Source: JADJLQ01 sp038251405
GTDB lineage: Bacteria > Bacteroidota > Bacteroidia > Chitinophagales > Saprospiraceae
Direction of reading: 5' to 3'
DNA length: 64,000 bases
NCBI GenBank assembly: GCA_038251405.1
Contig: JBBSBH010000017.1
Coordinates: 1-64,000 of the forward strand
Made by a program: the position numbers and the translations under genes. A model generated the notes under the pieces. The model had not been told where the DNA came from. It made no database searches and saw only the letters and a list, made by a program, of their open reading frames with translations. Shown in pieces: positions 18,680-27,560 of this stretch (position 1 is its first letter; each line of letters starts with the position of its first letter).

Positions 18680-19225
18680 TTAGTTTTGGGACAATAGTTT
18701 TTTACGTACTAGTCTTAGTTGATTTGAAACACTTGCGTCGTAGAGTTTGTCATCGTATTCCAGAATAAAGCCTCCAATAATGTCTGGCCTTACTTTGGTC
18801 TCGATCGTAATATTATCCCTGGTAGTGGACGATTGTTGAAGTTTGGATTCTATGTCGCCTACTATGGCTGCATCCAATTTTTCCGCCGTAGTCAGTCTTA
18901 CCCGGGTGTTGTGGTTCATTTCTTCATATTGTTTTACAAATTCATCAGCTATTTCAGGCATATTGGATTCTCTCCCTTTCCGAAGAAGAATATCAAAAAA
19001 GCTGAAGCTAAGCGGATCCAGGATCTTCTCAAATAATATCCTGAACACTTTTGATTTTTTACCTGAGGGTACGATAGGGCTTTTACACAACAGTAAAAAA
19101 TCTTTGTTTTTGCAGGCAGTTTGTACTTGCTGCACATCATGATATATGAGATCCAGTTTGTTTTGATCCTTAGCCAGATCAATCAAAGACTTTGCGTATC
19201 GTGTTGCAATTCTGGCTTGTGACAT
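18680..19225 (-). CDS. atpH: ATP synthase F1 delta subunit
   Basis: 181 residues, normal for delta (OSCP), which fixes the peripheral stalk to the top of F1. The N-terminal helical domain reads ARIATRYAKSLIDLAKDQ. The C-terminal signature IIGGFILEYDDKLYDASVSNQL (about 150-171, cited by its G-G-F-x-L and D-x-S motifs) is clear. Its ATG overlaps the atpF stop (TAATG), consistent with translational coupling. Confidence 0.96.
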   Translation of the reverse strand: MSQARIATRYAKSLIDLAKDQNKLDLIYHDVQQVQTACKNKDFLLLCKSPIVPSGKKSKVFRILFEKILDPLSFSFFDILLRKGRESNMPEIADEFVKQYEEMNHNTRVRLTTAEKLDAAIVGDIESKLQQSSTTRDNITIETKVRPDIIGGFILEYDDKLYDASVSNQLRLVRKKLLSQN

Positions 19226-19737
19226 TAATTAAGATTTAAATCGTCTACTAACTTTTTGGCAAAAGACTGCTGGTCCGGGTTAGATTGCAATTCTTTGCGA
19301 ATGATTTTTTCAGCAATATCTAACGCTATTTTACTCACCTGGTCTTTGACTTCTGTCATAGCTAGTTTCTTCTGATTGTCTATATCCGTCATAGCAGAGC
19401 TGATCACTTTGGAAGCCTCCTCTTTGGCTTTTTCCCGAGCCTCGGATATAATAGCATTTTTGGTTTCTTTTGCTTCGGCTAAGATCCTGGCTCTTTCTTC
19501 GCGGGCCTCGGCTAAGATTTTCTCATTCTCAGCCTTCATTTTGCTCATTTCTTCACGTGTATTTTTTGCGGTGTCTATGGCATCCTGAATATCATTCTCT
19601 CTCTTTTTCAATGATTCGGCAATAGGCTTGAACGCAAATTTTCCAATCAATAGCCAAAACAAAAGAAAGTATATTACAGTCCAGAAGAATTGTCCAAATT
19701 CCGGTTTGATAGGGCTAAAATCAGCGAGAAAGATCAT
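19225..19737 (-). CDS. atpF: ATP synthase F0 b subunit
   Basis: 170 residues with one N-terminal membrane helix (FFWTVIYFLLFWLLIGKFAF, about 18-37) and a long charged coiled coil of E/K/A residues, as expected for the peripheral stalk. It overlaps atpH by one base. Upstream of it lies a stem-loop followed by T residues, separating it from atpE. Confidence 0.96.
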   Translation of the reverse strand: MIFLADFSPIKPEFGQFFWTVIYFLLFWLLIGKFAFKPIAESLKKRENDIQDAIDTAKNTREEMSKMKAENEKILAEAREERARILAEAKETKNAIISEAREKAKEEASKVISSAMTDIDNQKKLAMTEVKDQVSKIALDIAEKIIRKELQSNPDQQSFAKKLVDDLNLN

Positions 19738-19772
19738 ATTTTATTTTTAAAATAATTTTCTATAAATTTAAA

Positions 19773-19810
19773 AACCACCTGACAAAACCAATCGTCAATA
19801 CCAGGCGGTT
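19773..19810 (-). terminator. Stem-loop between atpE and atpF (attenuator-like)
   Basis: On the minus strand AACCGCCTG pairs with CAGGTGGTT (one G-T), followed by T5. It could be a leaky terminator or an RNA-stability element giving more atpE than downstream message, as the many c subunits per ring require. Confidence 0.55.
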
Positions 19811-19828
19811 GTTTACTTTGAATAAAGT

Positions 19829-20035
19829 TTAAGCAGCAAGGTAAGACAAAATGATAGCGATCAAAGCGGCACCTTCTACGAGGGCAGCTGTCAAGATCAT
19901 GTTTGCACGAATATCGCCTACAGCTTCAGGCTGACGAGCGATAGCTTCCATAGCTTTTCCACCGATGGTACCTACTCCGATACCGGCACCGATAACTGCT
20001 AAACCCATTCCAATAGCGGCAATTGAACCTGTCAT
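19829..20035 (-). CDS. atpE: ATP synthase F0 c subunit
   Basis: 68 residues, two membrane helices joined by the polar ARQPE loop. Helix 1 has the glycine pattern GAGIGVGTIGG. Helix 2 carries the ion-binding Glu in ALVEGAALIA (about residue 54). No Gln is visible in helix 1 at the sodium-ligand position and no Ser/Thr follows the Glu, so proton coupling is the more likely type. It lies between atpB and atpF, with a stem-loop after it. Confidence 0.97.
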   Translation of the reverse strand: MTGSIAAIGMGLAVIGAGIGVGTIGGKAMEAIARQPEAVGDIRANMILTAALVEGAALIAIILSYLAA

Positions 20036-20148
20036 AATTATATTGATTTAAATTGTTTTCAAAAATTTGGTTAACTCCTTCATTCTCTTAATTCCCTTTC
20101 ATTTCTTAATATCTTCATTCGCTTCATTTCTTCTTTCCCTTAATTTCT

Positions 20149-21438
20149 TTAGTGGTGTTCTTCAGCATGGTGATGTTCCTCCGTTGCAGCGCCTAAATAC
20201 GAAGCCGTAAGTAATGTGAATACATATGCTTGTATAAAAGCTACCAATAATTCAATAGCCATCATAAACATGGAGAGCAATCCCGAGCCAATAGAAGTGC
20301 CAATAGATGCACCTACATTCTGGCCTGATTTACCAAAAACGAAAATCAATCCTACGAAAATCACCAGTGTCATATGCCCTGCGGTAATATTGGCAAACAA
20401 TCGAAGCATCAATGTCAATGGCTTGATAAACACACCTAATATCTCAACAGGAGTTAAGATCGTTTTTACCCAAGCGGGTACACCGGGCATCCACAAAACA
20501 TGCTTCCAATAATTTTTGTTTCCATTAATGGTAGTCAATACGAACGCGATTAATGCAAGCACCATAGTTACACTTAAGCTTCCTGTCACATTGGAACCTC
20601 CGAAAAAAGGAATTTGACCAAATAGATTAAGGCCTAAGATGAAAAAGAACAAAGCCAAAAGGAATGGAAAAAACTTCTCATATTTAGCTCCTATGAATGG
20701 CTTGGCCACTTCGTCTCTTATAAAAAGAATGATGGGTTCTATCAGGTTCTGAATACCTTTTGGAGCCCTTCCAGGATTGTTTTTATAGGCTCTGGCAATG
20801 TTTAAAAACATCCATCCCAGCAAAAGGCAAACGATCAGCATGGAAAGGGCATTTTTACCTATAGAAAAATCATAAAATGATGTGATGCCTCCTCCGAATA
20901 AGCCGCCATCTGCTGTACTTTTTTTGTCTAATTTATATTCTTTACCATTGACACTAACAAACGAAACTTCCACTTTTTTGTCGTTCACTACTTCTTCCTT
21001 ATTCAAAAAGCCAGAAACTTCTACCTCTCCCTGAGGGAAAGATGGATCCTGAATACGATGTACTAATCCTTCATGCAATACAAATTGATGGTATGCTTTA
21101 TGACCAGCTCCATGACCAACAGCGTCAAATCCAAATTTAGAGGAAGAAAACATTTCCCAGCCCTTCCCTTTTGTGTACAAAATACAAGGTAGCGGGAAAT
21201 TGAAGGGGCCAATATTGTACACATTTTGATCAGAAATATGGTGAAATGCAGTCTGTCCCGGATCAAAGGGGTGCTCATGTTCCTCACCCTCCATGTTATG
21301 TGCCATTTCAGTAGAATCGGCTTCAGTAGACGACTGACCTCCATTTTCATGCTGAGCGGATAGTTTCATGCTGAAACCTGCAAATAAAAAACTGAATACC
21401 AGTAATTTAAGTAACAAATTTTGATTTAATTTAACCAT
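20149..21438 (-). CDS. atpB: ATP synthase F0 a subunit with N-terminal extension
   Basis: About 429 residues from ATG 21438; a TTG at 21459 overlaps the promoter box and is less likely. The first ~190 residues are an extra region with a signal-peptide-like start (LLLKLLVFSFLFAGFSM) and a His/Glu-rich stretch, as seen in other Bacteroidota a subunits. The conserved part has five or six helices with the proton-channel arginine in the PLTLMLRLFANITAGH motif (about residue 352) and polar helix 5 residues near the C-terminus. His-rich tail. First gene of the operon. Confidence 0.95.
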   Translation of the reverse strand: MVKLNQNLLLKLLVFSFLFAGFSMKLSAQHENGGQSSTEADSTEMAHNMEGEEHEHPFDPGQTAFHHISDQNVYNIGPFNFPLPCILYTKGKGWEMFSSSKFGFDAVGHGAGHKAYHQFVLHEGLVHRIQDPSFPQGEVEVSGFLNKEEVVNDKKVEVSFVSVNGKEYKLDKKSTADGGLFGGGITSFYDFSIGKNALSMLIVCLLLGWMFLNIARAYKNNPGRAPKGIQNLIEPIILFIRDEVAKPFIGAKYEKFFPFLLALFFFILGLNLFGQIPFFGGSNVTGSLSVTMVLALIAFVLTTINGNKNYWKHVLWMPGVPAWVKTILTPVEILGVFIKPLTLMLRLFANITAGHMTLVIFVGLIFVFGKSGQNVGASIGTSIGSGLLSMFMMAIELLVAFIQAYVFTLLTASYLGAATEEHHHAEEHH

Positions 21439-21456
21439 GTTTCGTGAAATCGAGTG

Positions 21457-21464
21457 CAAAAGTA
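21457..21464 (-). promoter_or_regulatory. Candidate -7 box TACTTTTG for the ATP synthase operon
   Basis: Exact TAnnTTTG match 18 nt before the atpB ATG. It makes the TTG at 21459 an unlikely start because that codon lies inside the box. Confidence 0.5.
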
Positions 21465-21570
21465 CTAAAAACCCTGATCTAAATGGAGTCTAAACCAGAG
21501 TTTTTTGATAAGATTTTAATGAGGGGAACTATTTAAAACACGCAGAGTATATAGGGGTTTTGTAGACTTA

Positions 21571-21740
21571 AACACATAGGGCGCATAGGGGAATTTCACA
21601 TAGAGACATAGGAGAGGTTTAGGGGGTAGCTAAATTGGTGTCAATTTAATACAGTGGTTTGAAGTAAATTGAATTCGGCCGAATAAATTCAGGTGCACAA
21701 AAAAAACCTATGTGTCCTATGTGCCTATGTACCTATGTGG
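21571..21740. repeat. ACATAGG-type repeat tracts
   Basis: Units of ACATAGG occur at 21572-21612 on one strand and, inverted, at 21709-21739. On the minus strand, downstream of the pseudogene at 21757, four units run straight into T8. The paralogous locus at 30581-30598 has only two units followed by T9. No gene is visible in 21439-21756. Confidence 0.65.
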
Positions 21741-21756
21741 CAAAAATCAAAAACCC

Positions 21757-22554
21757 TCACTTCAACTGCTCCAGCACCAGCTCCCACATATCTTCATAGG
21801 GCAAGATCTCCTTGTCAGCGGCATTGGGAAAGCGCTCTATTTTCACTGATTCCAGTTTTTTGAGCCATTTCTCGGTGCGGAATAAAGTGCCCTTCTTTTT
21901 AAAATCGGCGCGGATCATTTCATTGAGCATGCGGAAAAAGCATTGCGAGCGGAAGTTTTCGTCTTTACGCAGGTGTCGATAAGAGTATAGCTTGAGGGCC
22001 TCCATGCGATCTATTATTTTAGTGTATTTGCCGTCTTTGAGCAAGAACAGTATCTGGATGAGGAGAATGGAAACATTAGCACCGGATTTGTCTTTGGAAT
22101 ATTCCGGTACTTGATTGAGGAATTTATTGAGGCGGAAGTCGGGAGTGTCTTTGGTAGGGATGATTTTTTTGAGTTCGATGAGGTAGTGGATATAGGCTTG
22201 GATGATGAGGAAAAGCTCTGTAATAACTGGGGGTTGCTGCTTGAATTTTTTTTGCGAAACTGCAAAAGAAAACCTCTCATGGGCAAGATCATATTTATGA
22301 GAATGCAAAAAGGTTTCGATTAAATATAGAATACATACATACCAATTAAAAGAATTATTATTTAGTTTTTGAAAGTATAATTCATTTAGATCTATAGCAG
22401 ATTTTGAATCTTTTGTAATCATAGCAATCTTAAGCATACTCACTAAATGGAGTTCCACAATATTTGAGGAAATAAATGATTTCGCAATAATAAGGTCCAA
22501 AACATTTTTTGCCCAATATTTAAATTTTTCAAACTCACTTCTATTCAAATAGTA
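21757..22554 (-). pseudogene. 5'-truncated copy of the unknown helical protein family
   Basis: About 265 codons matching the C-terminal half of the 502-residue protein at 30609-32117. The last ~165 residues (from KKFKQQPPVITELF onward) are almost identical to it, while the preceding ~100 are only distantly similar. The frame runs into an IS3 remnant at about 22555, so the N-terminal half is missing and only a TTG could serve as start. Function unknown; the sequence is helical and rich in Leu/Lys/Tyr, TPR-like. The sharp identity boundary points to gene conversion or recombination between copies. Confidence 0.8.
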
Positions 22555-22775
22555 GCAATCCAACTTACAACAGTGAAAGACTTCACATGAGCATCAGCAA
22601 CTATATACCTAACAAGGTTCATCATGCAAAAGAACCTATTCAAGTGAAACGAATCTGGCAAAACTACTACCCTAATAAAAAAGCAACTGTAAACGTATAT
22701 CAGGACTAATATTAACTTTGTAAATGAATAGCAGGATTAACAATATTAACTGTAAACTATTTTCAGGACGAGTCA
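22555..22775 (+). mobile_element. IS3-family right-end remnant (left flank of defence island)
   Basis: 221 nt nearly identical to 30244-30464, in the same orientation. It encodes the last residues of an IS3-type transposase (frame disturbed by one-base indels; TAA at 22690-22692) and the terminal sequence ending GGACGAGTCA. The rest of the element is gone. It abuts the truncated pseudogene on one side and the first restriction gene on the other. Confidence 0.85.
22713..22720 (+). promoter_or_regulatory. Outward TAACTTTG box in the IS end
   Basis: Exact TAnnTTTG match pointing out of the IS remnant towards the restriction operon. An ATG at 22724, in frame with the methylase gene, follows after 3 nt. 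The same box is present in the right-hand copy at about 30402. Confidence 0.45.
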
Positions 22776-22777
22776 AT

Positions 22778-23416
22778 ATGAATGATACCAAACAAGTAAA
22801 AACAAAAAAAAGAGTTGCAGACCACGGAGAAGTGTTTACAAGTGATCGTGAAGTAAACGCAATGCTTGATTTTGTAAAGCAAGAAACAGAACGTATTGAT
22901 TCTCGCTTTTTGGAACCTGCCTGCGGCAACGGTAACTTTTTAGCCGAAGTATTGAAAAGAAAATTAGCAGTAGTTGAAAATAGATACCGTAAAAGTCAGC
23001 TTGAATGGGAGCGAAATTCTTTAATAGCAATATCAAGTATTTATGGTGTAGACATTTTAGAAGATAATACTTTGGAATGTCAGGAAAGATTATTTGCAAT
23101 ATTTTCTAAAATATATGTTGCCAATTTTGGCATCAATTCCAAAATAGAACTATTAAAAAGCATAAAATTTATTTTAAAGAGAAATATTTTGTGGGGTGAT
23201 GCTTTAGACTTTACCAATCCGGTTACAAAAAAACCAATCGTTTTTTCTGAATGGAGCATGATAAATGAGAACATGCTGAAAAGAAGAGATTATGTTTTTA
23301 AATTCTTGGTAGAACAAACTCACCAATTCTCCATGTTTAATGATGAAGGAAACGCAGCGGCAATTGATGAACCAGTAAAAGATTTTCCACTAATTCATTT
23401 CTTAAAGCTCGGCTAA
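22778..23416 (+). CDS. Restriction-modification methyltransferase-like subunit (motif I only)
   Basis: 212 residues from ATG 22778; the frame is open back to ATG 22724 inside the IS end, giving an 18-residue extension (MNSRINN...) that may be made if the IS promoter is used. It shows the N6-adenine MTase SAM-binding motif FLEPACGNGNFLAEVL (45-60) and YGVDILEDN, but I see no NPPY/DPPY motif, so it probably works with the next gene as a split enzyme. Similar small subunits recur before Eco57I-type methylases in Bacteroidota. One base separates its stop from the next start. Confidence 0.8.
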   Translation: MNDTKQVKTKKRVADHGEVFTSDREVNAMLDFVKQETERIDSRFLEPACGNGNFLAEVLKRKLAVVENRYRKSQLEWERNSLIAISSIYGVDILEDNTLECQERLFAIFSKIYVANFGINSKIELLKSIKFILKRNILWGDALDFTNPVTKKPIVFSEWSMINENMLKRRDYVFKFLVEQTHQFSMFNDEGNAAAIDEPVKDFPLIHFLKLG

Positions 23417-23417
23417 G

Positions 23418-24980
23418 ATGATACAAACAAATTATAATCCTGATGTACTTTCCTGCCTTGCTAATTTGAGCAATGACGAAGTGTTTACACCACCGGGACT
23501 AGCTAACGACATTTTAGACTTGCTGCCAGCAAGTATTTGGCGAAATCCGAATGCTACTTTTTTAGACCCTGTTTCCAAAAGTGGAGTCTTTTTACGGGAA
23601 ATAGCAAAACGTTTAGATAAAGGACTTGAAACACAAATACCCGACAAGCAAAAAAGAATCAACCACATATTTACAAAGCAGATTTTTGGGATAGCCATAA
23701 CTGAACTCACTTCTCTACTTAGTAAAAGAAGTGTGTATTGCAGCAAAACAGCCAACAGCAAATATTCTGTTGTGGACACATTTGAAAATGAGCAAGGCAA
23801 TATTCATTACAAAAAACTGAAACATACTTTTAGCGATGCAAAATGTACTTATTGCGGAGCAAGCCAGGAAGTATATGACCGTGAAGATGCCTTAGAAACC
23901 TATGCTTATAATTTTATTCATACAGACAAACCTGAAAAAATATTCAATATGAAATTTGATGTAATCGTTGGCAATCCGCCATATCAATTGAGTGATGGTG
24001 GGCACGGTGCTAGTGCAAAACCTATCTACCACAAATTTGTAGAACAAGCATTTAAACTAAATCCAAGATTTGTCTCTATGATTATACCTGCTAGATGGTT
24101 TGCTGGTGGCAGAGTAGGTGAACTTACAGATTTTAGAGAAAGAATGCTAAAAGATAAGAGGTTGAGAATAATCCACGATTTTCAAGATGCAAGAGATTGT
24201 TTTCCGGGTGTTGAAATAAAAGGTGGTGTAAACTACTTCTTGTGGGATAGAGATAATCAAGGTACTTGTAAAGTTGTAACACATTCAGGCAATAAAATAA
24301 TTTCAGAAGCAGAACGGTATTTACTTGAAGAAGGGGCATCAACATTCATTCGTTACAATGAAGCCATTCCAATTTTAAAAAAGGTGCAATTAAAAAAAGA
24401 AAAAAGTTTTTCTGATTTAGTAAGTGCAAATGACCCATTCGGATTTGATGTTAGGGTTGACGGAAGTATGAAACGGGTAAAGCCGAAATATAAACTAAAT
24501 CCATTCGAAGGGTGCGTAAACTTCTACTACAATGGATGGAGAAAGGACGGACTTGGGTACATTGATTCTAAATACGTAAAGAAAAATGTAGATTGGCTAA
24601 ATCAACATAAGCTATTTGTTGCAAAGGCAATTGGAACAGGAGATAGTAAAACAGATATAATTAAACCTTTCATACCTGAAAATCCTTCTTGTACAAGTGA
24701 AACCTACCTTGTAATTGGGCCATTTAAATCGAAACAAGTTTTGAAGAATGCACTCACATATATTGAGACTAAATTTTTTCATTTTATGGTAGCTCTCAAA
24801 AAAATAACTCAAGAAGCTCGAAGGGGTGTTTACGAATTTGTTCCCATGCAAGATTTCAATGAAGTTTGGACAGATGAAAAACTCTATAAAAAATATGGCT
24901 TAACCAAAGATGAAATTGCTTTTATTGAATCTATGATTCGTCCTATGGATGGAACTCAAATTAACGGAGGCGATGAATAA
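23418..24980 (+). CDS. Eco57I-like DNA adenine methylase
   Basis: 520 residues. N-terminal FTPPGLANDILDLLP and ATFLDPVSKSGVFLREIA (47-64) form the SAM-binding part. KCTYCG (142-147) may bind a metal. Catalytic motif IV is DVIVGNPPYQ (181-190), followed by the Eco57I-type region KPIYHKFVEQAFKLNPRFVSMIIPARWFAGG and a C-terminal target-recognition-like part. It should methylate adenine in the system's recognition site and protect host DNA. Its last 8 nt overlap the start of the helicase-nuclease gene. Motif I is a variant (DPVSKSG for DPxCGSG), which may be why a motif-I partner precedes it. Confidence 0.85.
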   Translation: MIQTNYNPDVLSCLANLSNDEVFTPPGLANDILDLLPASIWRNPNATFLDPVSKSGVFLREIAKRLDKGLETQIPDKQKRINHIFTKQIFGIAITELTSLLSKRSVYCSKTANSKYSVVDTFENEQGNIHYKKLKHTFSDAKCTYCGASQEVYDREDALETYAYNFIHTDKPEKIFNMKFDVIVGNPPYQLSDGGHGASAKPIYHKFVEQAFKLNPRFVSMIIPARWFAGGRVGELTDFRERMLKDKRLRIIHDFQDARDCFPGVEIKGGVNYFLWDRDNQGTCKVVTHSGNKIISEAERYLLEEGASTFIRYNEAIPILKKVQLKKEKSFSDLVSANDPFGFDVRVDGSMKRVKPKYKLNPFEGCVNFYYNGWRKDGLGYIDSKYVKKNVDWLNQHKLFVAKAIGTGDSKTDIIKPFIPENPSCTSETYLVIGPFKSKQVLKNALTYIETKFFHFMVALKKITQEARRGVYEFVPMQDFNEVWTDEKLYKKYGLTKDEIAFIESMIRPMDGTQINGGDE

Positions 24981-27480
24981 AAAAGAATTCTTTCCACCAC
25001 GACCTTCAGCTAATCCGACCATTTATGCTTACGAACTGGTTGGAGTTACTACGCATAAAGGTTTGCTAAAAATTGGTTTTACCGACCGAGATGCAAAAAG
25101 TCGTATTAAAGAACAACTAGGCACAGCCAAAATTGAACATAGAATTGTGTTTGAAGAATCGGCTATGAAGAAAGATGGCAGTTCGTTTACTGACCATGAT
25201 GTGCATCGGCTTTTAAGAGAATGGAAAGTAGTAAATGCAAGTGGCGAATGGTATAAATGCAACTTAAATGATTTGCGTAGAGCGATTCATCAAATAAAGA
25301 CTGGTGAACAAACTGAAGAAAATCGGGTGCTAAATTTCATCATGAGACCTGAACAGGAAGAAGCCTTTAACAAAAGCATCCAGTATTTCAAAAGCTATAA
25401 AAAAGAAAATCCAAAACAAACGCCTCACTTTTTATGGAATGCAAAAATGCGTTTCGGGAAAACCTTTGCCAGTTATCAATTAGCAAAAAAATTAGGCTGG
25501 AAAAAAATACTGATTTTAACTTTTAAACCTGCAGTTCAGAGTGCATGGGATGAAGATTTAAAAACCCATGTTGATTTTAAAGGATGGCAATTCATTGCAA
25601 GAAACGGATTGAAGTTTGAAGATGCCGACCCTAAAAAACCAATTGTGTGTTTTGGTTCTTTTCAGGATTATTTGGGGAAGAACACTAGCACGGGTGGAAT
25701 TAAAACCAAAAATGAGTGGGTACATGCTACCAATTGGGATTGTGTAATATTTGACGAATATCATTATGGTGCATGGCGTGAAAATGCCAAAGAATTATTT
25801 GAAGCCGAAGGCAAAAAAGAATTAGAATTTGGCGAAGGTGAAGGCATAGAATATTTTGATGAAGAAACAATGCCAATTACTACCAATCATTATTTGTATT
25901 TATCAGGCACACCTTTTAGAGCTATAGCGTCAGGCGAATTTATTGAAGAACAAATTTTCAACTGGACATATTCAGACGAACAGAAAGCAAAAGAAAACTG
26001 GAAAGCTGCAAACAATCCTTATGCAGCATTGCCAAGAATGGTAATGCTCACTTACCAGCTACCAGACACTATACGACAAATAGCCATGCAAGGTGAATTT
26101 GACGGATTTGATTTGAATATTTTCTTTACCGCAGAAGGAGAAGGACGAAATGCCCGGTTCAAATATGAAGACGAAGTACAAAAATGGCTTGACCTTATTC
26201 GTGGTGATTTTAGAGAAACCACTGTTGACAATTTAAAGATGGGTGCAAAGAAACCGCCGTTACCGTTTTCTCATGCACCATTACTCAAAGTTTTGAATCA
26301 TACGTTTTGGTTTTTGCCAACTGTAGCATCATGCCATGCAATGGCAAACTTAATAAAGCAACGACAAAACAAATTTTACCACGACTATACAATTGTTGTG
26401 GCAGCAGGAACACAAGCTGGAATTGGTGTAGAAGCAATGCCACCAGTGTTAGATGCCATGACCGATAATCCACTGGAATCAAAAACAATCACACTTTCTT
26501 GCGGAAAATTAACAACAGGGATTTCTATAAAACCGTGGACAGGGATTTTTATGTTGCGAAATTCTTCCAGTCCAGAAACTTATTTTCAAGCAGCTTTCCG
26601 TGTGCAAACACCTTGGGTTATTAAAAACCCTGATAGCAAATCACCCAACAAAGAAGAAATACTAAAAGAAGAATGTTACGTTTTTGATTTTGCACCAGAC
26701 CGGGCATTGCGACAAATAGCTGATTACAGTTGCAGGCTGAATGTAAATGAAACAAATCCAGAATCAAAGGTTGCAGAGTTTATAAACTTTTTGCCAGTAC
26801 TGGCTTATGACGGAAGTACAATGAAGCAAGTGGATGCCGCAGGTATTTTGGACATGGCATTGAGTGGCACTACTGCAACGCTTTTAGCAAGGCGTTGGGA
26901 AAGTGCATTGCTTGTAAATGTGGACAATAACACACTTGCCCGTTTAATGGCAAACGAAGAAGCCATGAAGGCTCTAATGAACATTGAAGGTTTCAGAAAT
27001 TTGAATCAAGACATTGAAACCATTATCAATAAATCAGAAGCAGTAAAGAAAGCAAAGAAAGAAGCTAATGACAAGCAGTTATCGGACAAGAAAAAGAAAG
27101 AGCTATCTGATGCTGAGAAAGAATACCAAAGCAAACGAAAACAAATTCAGGAAAAGCTTATCAAGTTCGCTACTCGTATTCCCGTATTCATGTACCTGAC
27201 TGACTATAGAGAAAGAAGTTTGAAGGACGTAATAACAAAATTAGAACCCGGACTTTTCAAAAAGGTAACAGGTTTGACAGTTAAGGATTTTGAATTATTA
27301 GTAAGCCTTGGTGTTTTCAATTCAGCATTAATGAATGATGCTGTTTACAAATTCAAGCGTTATGAAGATGCCAGTTTACAATACATTGGTGTCAGCAAAC
27401 ATAAAGACGAAGATGTTGGGCTTTACGACACAGTATTGAGTGCAAAGGATTATCAGGAAAGTTTTGTAAATGAAGATTAA
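24973..27480 (+). CDS. Restriction subunit: GIY-YIG nuclease domain fused to SF2 helicase
   Basis: 835 residues from ATG 24973, chosen because CGGAGG lies just upstream; an ATG at 24949 is also in frame. Residues 17-105 look like a T5orf172-type GIY-YIG domain (IYAYEL, LLKIGFT, SRI). The SF2 helicase follows: Walker A WNAKMRFGKT (155-164), Walker B IFDEYHYGAW (259-268), then SGTPFRA and a helicase C-like segment LTTGISIKPWTGIFMLR with QAAFRVQTP. The C-terminal third is charged and coiled-coil-like. It should be the translocating cleavage subunit of the R-M system encoded with the two upstream genes, resembling type III/ISP-like enzymes but with a GIY-YIG nuclease. Confidence 0.82.
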   Translation: MNKKEFFPPRPSANPTIYAYELVGVTTHKGLLKIGFTDRDAKSRIKEQLGTAKIEHRIVFEESAMKKDGSSFTDHDVHRLLREWKVVNASGEWYKCNLNDLRRAIHQIKTGEQTEENRVLNFIMRPEQEEAFNKSIQYFKSYKKENPKQTPHFLWNAKMRFGKTFASYQLAKKLGWKKILILTFKPAVQSAWDEDLKTHVDFKGWQFIARNGLKFEDADPKKPIVCFGSFQDYLGKNTSTGGIKTKNEWVHATNWDCVIFDEYHYGAWRENAKELFEAEGKKELEFGEGEGIEYFDEETMPITTNHYLYLSGTPFRAIASGEFIEEQIFNWTYSDEQKAKENWKAANNPYAALPRMVMLTYQLPDTIRQIAMQGEFDGFDLNIFFTAEGEGRNARFKYEDEVQKWLDLIRGDFRETTVDNLKMGAKKPPLPFSHAPLLKVLNHTFWFLPTVASCHAMANLIKQRQNKFYHDYTIVVAAGTQAGIGVEAMPPVLDAMTDNPLESKTITLSCGKLTTGISIKPWTGIFMLRNSSSPETYFQAAFRVQTPWVIKNPDSKSPNKEEILKEECYVFDFAPDRALRQIADYSCRLNVNETNPESKVAEFINFLPVLAYDGSTMKQVDAAGILDMALSGTTATLLARRWESALLVNVDNNTLARLMANEEAMKALMNIEGFRNLNQDIETIINKSEAVKKAKKEANDKQLSDKKKKELSDAEKEYQSKRKQIQEKLIKFATRIPVFMYLTDYRERSLKDVITKLEPGLFKKVTGLTVKDFELLVSLGVFNSALMNDAVYKFKRYEDASLQYIGVSKHKDEDVGLYDTVLSAKDYQESFVNED

Positions 27481-27495
27481 TTCATCTAAAATGCA

Positions 27496-27526
27496 ACACA
27501 CCAAGTCAGGAATATTTTCAAGGCAC
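27496..27526. repeat. Module-boundary motif, copy A
   Basis: ACACACCAAGTCAGG plus AATATTTTCAAGGCAC, just after the restriction gene stop. It matches 30085-30115 (after the TIR operon) at about 28 of 31 positions. It may mark the junction of two separately acquired modules. Confidence 0.6.
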
Positions 27527-27560
27527 TTAATAATAAAACAATAAAAGAAATTTAGGTAGA

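Noticed and set aside
22724..22777. Native N-terminus of the methylase
   Set aside because: These codons lie in the IS end; the ATG at 22778 is the more natural start, though a fusion is possible.
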